This document shows positions 33,586 to 38,032 of a stretch of 38,032 nt of DNA, piece by piece; the first letter of the stretch is position 1; each line of letters begins with the position of its first letter. The position numbers and the translations under genes were made by a program. This DNA comes from Lachnospiraceae bacterium (GTDB lineage Bacteria > Bacillota_A > Clostridia > Lachnospirales > Lachnospiraceae). Where the stretch lies: the NCBI GenBank assembly GCA_016291475.1, contig JAEEXJ010000018.1, forward strand, positions 1 through 38,032, read 5' to 3'. The notes below the pieces were generated by a model. That model had not been told where the DNA came from. It ran no database searches and was given only the letters and a program-made list of their open reading frames with translations.

Positions 33586-34041
33586 ATGAAGTGTCCTTAT
33601 TGCGGAAGCGATGATACCAGAGTTATCGATTCAAGACCTGCTGATGACAACTATTCCATCAGAAGGCGCAGGATCTGCGATAACTGCACGAAGCGTTTCA
33701 CCACTTATGAGAAGGTTGAGACGATTCCTCTTATCATCATCAAAAAAGACAACAACAGAGAGACCTACGATCGTGCCAAGATCGAATCCGGTGTTTTGAG
33801 AGCATGCCACAAGAGACCTGTAAGTGCAACTCAGATCACCCAGCTTGTTGATGAGGTTGAAAACGAGATTTCAACACTTGAGGATAAGGAAATTCCTTCC
33901 CGCGTTATCGGCGAGATCGTTATGAAAAAGCTTAAGGATCTCGATGCCGTAGCGTATGTTAGATTTGCATCCGTTTACAGAGAATTCAAGGATGTCGATT
34001 CCTTCATGGATGAGCTGAAAGGCTTTATCGGTAAGAAATAA
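33586..34041 (+). CDS. nrdR: Transcriptional repressor NrdR
   Basis: This 151-residue repressor of ribonucleotide reductase genes has a zinc ribbon (C3, C6, C31, C34, in CPYCGSDDTRV and RRRRICDNCTKRFTTYE) and an ATP-cone domain (about 50-140) with LIIIKKDNNRETYDRAKI. It responds to ATP/dATP. It has an AGGAGAAGG site and lies 20 bases after the hypothetical gene. No nrd genes or NrdR boxes were noticed in the window. Confidence 0.97.
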   Translation: MKCPYCGSDDTRVIDSRPADDNYSIRRRRICDNCTKRFTTYEKVETIPLIIIKKDNNRETYDRAKIESGVLRACHKRPVSATQITQLVDEVENEISTLEDKEIPSRVIGEIVMKKLKDLDAVAYVRFASVYREFKDVDSFMDELKGFIGKK

Positions 34042-34127
34042 TTCTTTTTGTTGCCCTCGTCTAAATATTTGCCGGAACCTGTCGATATATATATCACACG
34101 GCATTTGTTTGACACGGAGGTCAGCAT

Positions 34128-34508
34128 ATGAGAATAGGCGAAGGCTTTGATTATTCACAGGTATATAACGATCTGTCATCCATAAAGCTTCGTGATACTT
34201 TATCCGAAGCAAAACCTGTTCAGGACGTTTCCGCTAAAGCACCTGAAATTGCCGCTCCCGGTAAGATTAGTCTTGAAGAGCAGGTAGCTGCCCGTCCGGG
34301 TAAGCTTATCGGACTTGAAGATATATCCATATCTTTCAATAAAAATGATGATTTCGATCTTATAGGTACCACAAGCGATATCACTAATCTTGATGTTGCA
34401 AAGGCTGTTTCTCTTTCCAGGAGAGATGATATATTAAACAGCTACCGTTCATCGGAAACTCAGGCTCCGGTTTATGCGGGAGAAGAGGGAACGGTCATCG
34501 CAAAGTGA
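34128..34508 (+). CDS. Hypothetical protein
   Basis: This 126-residue protein starts at an ATG with CGGAGG upstream. It has no membrane segment or signal peptide. The middle is Ala/Pro/Glu rich (APEIAAPGKISLEEQVAA) and looks disordered, followed by a more ordered stretch DFDLIGTTSDITNLDVAKAV and RRDDILNSYRSS. I recognise no family. A strong terminator follows at 34528, so it is the last gene of its transcript. Confidence 0.7.
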   Translation: MRIGEGFDYSQVYNDLSSIKLRDTLSEAKPVQDVSAKAPEIAAPGKISLEEQVAARPGKLIGLEDISISFNKNDDFDLIGTTSDITNLDVAKAVSLSRRDDILNSYRSSETQAPVYAGEEGTVIAK

Positions 34509-34527
34509 TTTTTAACTGAAAATACTT

Positions 34528-34560
34528 AAGAGAACAGGGTAAAACCTGTTCTCTTTTTCT
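34528..34560 (+). terminator. Rho-independent terminator
   Basis: AAGAGAACAGG (34528-34538) and CCTGTTCTCTT (34545-34555) form a perfect 11-bp stem with a six-base loop, followed by TTTCT. Confidence 0.88.
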
Positions 34561-34645
34561 TTTCTAATTTCAATGTGTGATTTATAATAATTTGTGGTTT
34601 TTCACTGTTTTACGGTCCTTTCGGACCCATATAAAGGAGCATGAT

Positions 34646-36256
34646 ATGGAGAAAAAGAAAGAATTGCAAAAAACGATTAACATTATCGCTCTGACACTTG
34701 TGGTGGTTGTCCTGATTGTCGGAGGATTTGTAACCGATGCAGCTTCTGTTCAGGTTACATTTTGGGCACTTGTTCCTCCTATCATCGCTATTGTGCTCGC
34801 ACTTATAACCAAGGAAGTTTACAGTTCTCTTTTTATCGGAATAGTTGCGGGCGGACTGCTTTATTCCGGATACAGCTTTGAAGGAACTGTTAATCACGTA
34901 TTTGTAGACGGAATCATTACCGTTCTTGCTGACTCATATAATGTGGGAATCCTGGTATTCCTGGTACTTCTCGGAATCATGGTTTCGCTTATGAACCGTG
35001 CTGGCGGAAGCGCAGCATTCGGCGAATGGGCTTCAACTCATATCAAAACCAGAGTGGGAGCGCAGCTTGCAACCATTCTTCTGGGAATCCTTATTTTCAT
35101 AGATGACTATTTTAACTGCCTTACCGTCGGTTCTGTTATGAGACCCGTTACCGATAAGCACAAGATCTCAAGAGCAAAGCTTGCTTATCTGATCGACTCA
35201 ACCGCAGCTCCCATCTGTATCATCGCACCCGTATCATCCTGGGCTGCAGCTGTTTCCGGATTTGTTCCCGGAGAGACTAACGGAATCGCACTTTTCGTAT
35301 CAACGATTCCTTATAACTTCTATGCGATTCTCACCATAGTCATGATGATCGCTCTTGCGGTATCGCAGAGAGATTTCGGCCCCATGGCTGTTCATGAAAA
35401 GAATGCGATGGAAAAAGGAGATCTCTTTACCACACCCGACAGACCTTATGCGGAAGCCGGAGATAATAAAGTAAGTTCAAAGGGCAAAGTTATAGACCTT
35501 GTCATCCCCGTTGTAGCGCTTGTTATATGCTGTGTTATCGGAATGATCTATACCGGCGGATTCTTCTCGGGTGAATCTTTCATTGATTCCTTTGCTAATT
35601 CTGATGCATCCGTAGGTCTTGTATTCGGTTCATTCTTCGGACTTCTTATAACTCTCATCCTCTATTTGTGCAGAGGAGTTCTCAGCTTCAAGGATTGTAT
35701 GGAATGCATTCCCGAGGGATTTAAGTCCATGGTTGCGCCCATCCTTATCCTTACTTTTGCATGGTCACTCAAAGCAATGACAGATTCCCTCGGTGCAAAA
35801 GAATTCGTAGCAGGTATTGTTGACGGCTCAGCATCCAGCTATATGAGCCTTCTGCCTGCGATCATTTTCCTCATTGCAGTATTCTTATCATTTGCAACCG
35901 GAACTTCATGGGGAACCTTCGGTATCCTTATTCCTATCGTTGTAAGTGTATTTGAAAATGTTGATTACACCATGATGATCATTTCCATGAGTGCATGTAT
36001 GGCAGGCGCCGTATGCGGAGATCACTGTTCACCTATTTCCGATACAACCATCATGAGTTCCGCAGGTGCCCAGAGTAATCATCTTAACCATGTATCAACC
36101 CAGATTCCTTATGCGCTGGTATGTGCATTTGTATCATGCCTTTGCTATTGCATCGCAGGTTATGCCAAGAATCCCGTGCTTCCTCTTATCGTAGGTGTTG
36201 CGGTAATGGCCGGACTTGCATTTGTCATGAAAAATAATTCCAAGCAGACTTCTTAA
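34646..36256 (+). CDS. nhaC: Na+/H+ antiporter, NhaC family
   Basis: This protein of 536 residues has about 12 membrane helices and fits the NhaC antiporter family, which exchanges external protons for internal Na+. Characteristic stretches include ILIFIDDYFNCLTVGSVMRP with buried acidic residues, AAPICIIAPVSSWAA, SFATGTSWGTFGILIPI and AVCGDHCSPISDTTIMSSA. The ATG at 34646 is chosen because AAAGGAG lies six bases upstream; earlier in-frame starts would include the leader. A TATAAT at 34583-34588 and a GGTCC/GGACC hairpin (34614-34627) lie in the leader. Related transporters carry amino acids or organic acids, so the substrate is not certain. It is immediately followed by the cysteine desulfurase gene. 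Confidence 0.85.
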   Translation: MEKKKELQKTINIIALTLVVVVLIVGGFVTDAASVQVTFWALVPPIIAIVLALITKEVYSSLFIGIVAGGLLYSGYSFEGTVNHVFVDGIITVLADSYNVGILVFLVLLGIMVSLMNRAGGSAAFGEWASTHIKTRVGAQLATILLGILIFIDDYFNCLTVGSVMRPVTDKHKISRAKLAYLIDSTAAPICIIAPVSSWAAAVSGFVPGETNGIALFVSTIPYNFYAILTIVMMIALAVSQRDFGPMAVHEKNAMEKGDLFTTPDRPYAEAGDNKVSSKGKVIDLVIPVVALVICCVIGMIYTGGFFSGESFIDSFANSDASVGLVFGSFFGLLITLILYLCRGVLSFKDCMECIPEGFKSMVAPILILTFAWSLKAMTDSLGAKEFVAGIVDGSASSYMSLLPAIIFLIAVFLSFATGTSWGTFGILIPIVVSVFENVDYTMMIISMSACMAGAVCGDHCSPISDTTIMSSAGAQSNHLNHVSTQIPYALVCAFVSCLCYCIAGYAKNPVLPLIVGVAVMAGLAFVMKNNSKQTS

Positions 36257-37435
36257 ATGATCTATTTAGACAACGCTGCAACAACTAAGATTGAAGACTC
36301 AGCATTTAATGCCATGCTCCCCTTTTTAAAAGAGGAGTATGGCAATGCTTCTGCTGTCTATGAACTTGCAAGACGTTCCAAGAAAGCGGTATTTGAAGCA
36401 AGGAAAAATGCGGCATCCCTCATAGGCGCAATGCCTTCCGAAATCTTTTTTACATCCGGCGGAACGGAATCCGATAACTGGGCTTTGTGCGGAGCATATG
36501 AAACTTTCCGTAAAAAGAATACCGGATCTGCAGGTCATATCATCACAACAGCAATAGAGCACCATGCCATTCTACATACCGCTCAGTATCTGGAAAGTCT
36601 TGGTGTTTCGGTAACTTATCTTAAGCCTGATTCGGAGGGATTTCTAACCGCTGCTCAGGTTTTGGAATCGATTCGTCCCGATACATTTCTTGTATCCGTG
36701 ATGACCGCAAATAACGAGATAGGCACGATTGAGCCTGTCTGTGAGATAGCAGATGCGGTTAAGAATGTGAGAAAAGACATCCTGATCCATACGGATGCGG
36801 TTCAGGCTTTCGGTCAGATTCATCTGGAAGACCTGTCGAAACATGTGGATCTGTTGTCCGCAAGCTCTCATAAACTGGGCGGCCCCAAAGGCGTCGGTAT
36901 TCTTTTCATAAAAGACGGAGTGAAGTTTTCGCCCTTTATGAGAGGCGGAATGCAGGAGAGCGGAAGAAGGGCCGGCACAGAGAATGTAGCGGGTATAGCG
37001 GGATTCGGAGAGGCTTGTAAGCTGGCATATGCAGGAATTGATTCAAAAATAGCCGAAGAAACAGCACTTCGTGACAGGTTAGTTGCAAAATTAGGCAATA
37101 TAACAGATGTTATTGTTAATGGAGCTTATTCTGAGGGAGATTTTTCAAAGAGACTTCCGGGTAATATCTCCGTATGTATAAAAGGTATTGAAGGTGAATC
37201 GGCGCTTATCATGCTGGACAGAGAAGGCATATGTGCATCAAGCGGATCTGCATGTGCCACCGGAGCCATGGATCCTTCCCATGTACTCAAAGCAATCGGA
37301 AGAGCAGATGATGAGGCAAAGGGTTCTCTGAGACTTACTCTTTCTCATCACAATACGGAAGAAGAAATAGATAAAGCGGCTGCGGTAATTGCTGAAATCG
37401 TAGACAAACTCAGAAACGGAAAGAAACATTTGTAA
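36257..37435 (+). CDS. Cysteine desulfurase (NifS/IscS family)
   Basis: This 392-residue PLP enzyme converts cysteine to alanine and a protein persulfide. Features: [12 protein letters not shown] start, [16 protein letters not shown], the PLP-binding K206 in [10 protein letters not shown], the GTENVAGI stretch and catalytic C333 in SSGSACATG. The start codon follows directly on the previous stop (TAAATG), so translation is probably re-initiated. Its stop overlaps mnmA by one base, with no IscU-like scaffold between, which suggests it hands sulfur to MnmA as the adjacent YrvO does in Bacillus. Confidence 0.94.
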   Translation: MIYLDNAATTKIEDSAFNAMLPFLKEEYGNASAVYELARRSKKAVFEARKNAASLIGAMPSEIFFTSGGTESDNWALCGAYETFRKKNTGSAGHIITTAIEHHAILHTAQYLESLGVSVTYLKPDSEGFLTAAQVLESIRPDTFLVSVMTANNEIGTIEPVCEIADAVKNVRKDILIHTDAVQAFGQIHLEDLSKHVDLLSASSHKLGGPKGVGILFIKDGVKFSPFMRGGMQESGRRAGTENVAGIAGFGEACKLAYAGIDSKIAEETALRDRLVAKLGNITDVIVNGAYSEGDFSKRLPGNISVCIKGIEGESALIMLDREGICASSGSACATGAMDPSHVLKAIGRADDEAKGSLRLTLSHHNTEEEIDKAAAVIAEIVDKLRNGKKHL

Positions 37436-38032
37436 TGAGTAAAACAGTGGTTGTAGGTATGAGCGGAGGTGTTGATTCATCCGTCTGCGCATATCTGTTA
37501 AAAGAACAAGGATACAATGTAATAGGCGTAACCATGCAGATTTGGCGTCCCGAGAATGTATGCGATATTGCAGACAACGGCGGATGCTGCGGACTTTCTG
37601 CAGTTGATGATGCAAGAAGAGTTGCGGAGACTATAGATATTCCCTATTACGTAATGGATTTCCGCAGTGAATTCCAGAAGTGGGTCATAGATCATTTCGC
37701 TACTCAGTATGTAAAGGGCCTTACTCCCAATCCCTGTATTGAATGCAACAGGCATGTAAAGTGGGAAGCTCTTTTGCAGAAGGCCAGAGACATCGGTGCA
37801 GATTATCTTGCTACCGGTCATTATGCGAGAATCTCTCAGCTTGAAAACGGAAGATATTCCATTTCCGCATCCAAGACCGCAGCCAAGGATCAGACTTATG
37901 CATTGTATGCTCTGACTCAGGATCAGCTGGCACACACTCTTTTGCCAATAGGTGAATATGAGAAGACTGACGTACGAAAGATTGCTGAGGAAGCGGGACT
38001 TCCCGTTGCACATAAGAAGGATTCCCAGGAAA
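37435..38032 (+). CDS. mnmA: tRNA-specific 2-thiouridylase MnmA, 3' end outside window
   Basis: The first 199 residues of MnmA are present (full length is usually about 360). This enzyme thiolates U34 of Lys, Glu and Gln tRNAs using ATP and sulfur from a desulfurase. Seen here are the PP-loop GMSGGVDSS (8-16), the first catalytic cysteine C101 in NPCIECN, the second region TGHYAR and [10 protein letters not shown]. The frame runs open to the right edge without a stop. The ATG overlaps the desulfurase stop by one base. Confidence 0.95.
   Translation, partial: MSKTVVVGMSGGVDSSVCAYLLKEQGYNVIGVTMQIWRPENVCDIADNGGCCGLSAVDDARRVAETIDIPYYVMDFRSEFQKWVIDHFATQYVKGLTPNPCIECNRHVKWEALLQKARDIGADYLATGHYARISQLENGRYSISASKTAAKDQTYALYALTQDQLAHTLLPIGEYEKTDVRKIAEEAGLPVAHKKDSQE

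Overview
The window reads as a chromosomal segment of a low-to-moderate GC Gram-positive anaerobe of the class Clostridia, most likely a Lachnospiraceae member of the Butyrivibrio/Roseburia kind. This is an inference from gene content: an mraZ-led division cluster, an ECF transporter of the MptD/Trep_Strep type, clostridial ABC exporter pairs, an L-2-amino-thiazoline-4-carboxylate hydrolase-like protein, strong AGGAGG ribosome binding sites and frequent TTG starts. No rRNA, tRNA, insertion sequence, phage gene or CRISPR array was seen.

Region 1 (1-3900) is a small accessory metabolic cluster: the end of a GNAT acetyltransferase, a thiazoline hydrolase-like protein, a GNAT-methyltransferase fusion, an AraC regulator and a metallo-beta-lactamase-fold hydrolase behind an inverted repeat. 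Region 2 (3900-14865) is a transport block. One operon encodes an ECF uptake system (S and T components and a double-ATPase A component) whose A component is fused in frame to an ABC exporter half, followed by a second exporter half and a small membrane protein. A TetR regulator and a second pair of ABC exporter halves follow. Both operons carry the same palindrome, GGTTAG-N6-CTAACC, at their 5' ends, so the TetR between them plausibly controls both.

Region 3 (14870-22880) is mostly defence and sensing. It holds a TetR plus Acg-type nitroreductase operon behind a near-perfect 44-bp palindrome, a divergent lantibiotic-resistance-like module (ATPase and fused double permease facing a response regulator and histidine kinase), a MerR/GyrI regulator and a metallophosphoesterase that may be translated from a leaderless mRNA. 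Region 4 (22880-23467) is noncoding. It contains five hairpin-forming units at an exact 73-bp period with compensatory changes in the stem arms, and I do not recognise the element.

Region 5 (23468-38032) is core housekeeping: ychF-lgt, then a compact division cluster (mraZ, rsmH, ftsL, a class B PBP, ftsW, ftsQ/divIB) with a recognisable MraZ-box promoter, and ftsZ behind its own AT-rich leader. The peptidoglycan precursor genes mraY, murD and murG that usually sit in this cluster are absent. nrdR, two hypothetical proteins, an NhaC-type antiporter, a cysteine desulfurase and the first half of mnmA complete the window.
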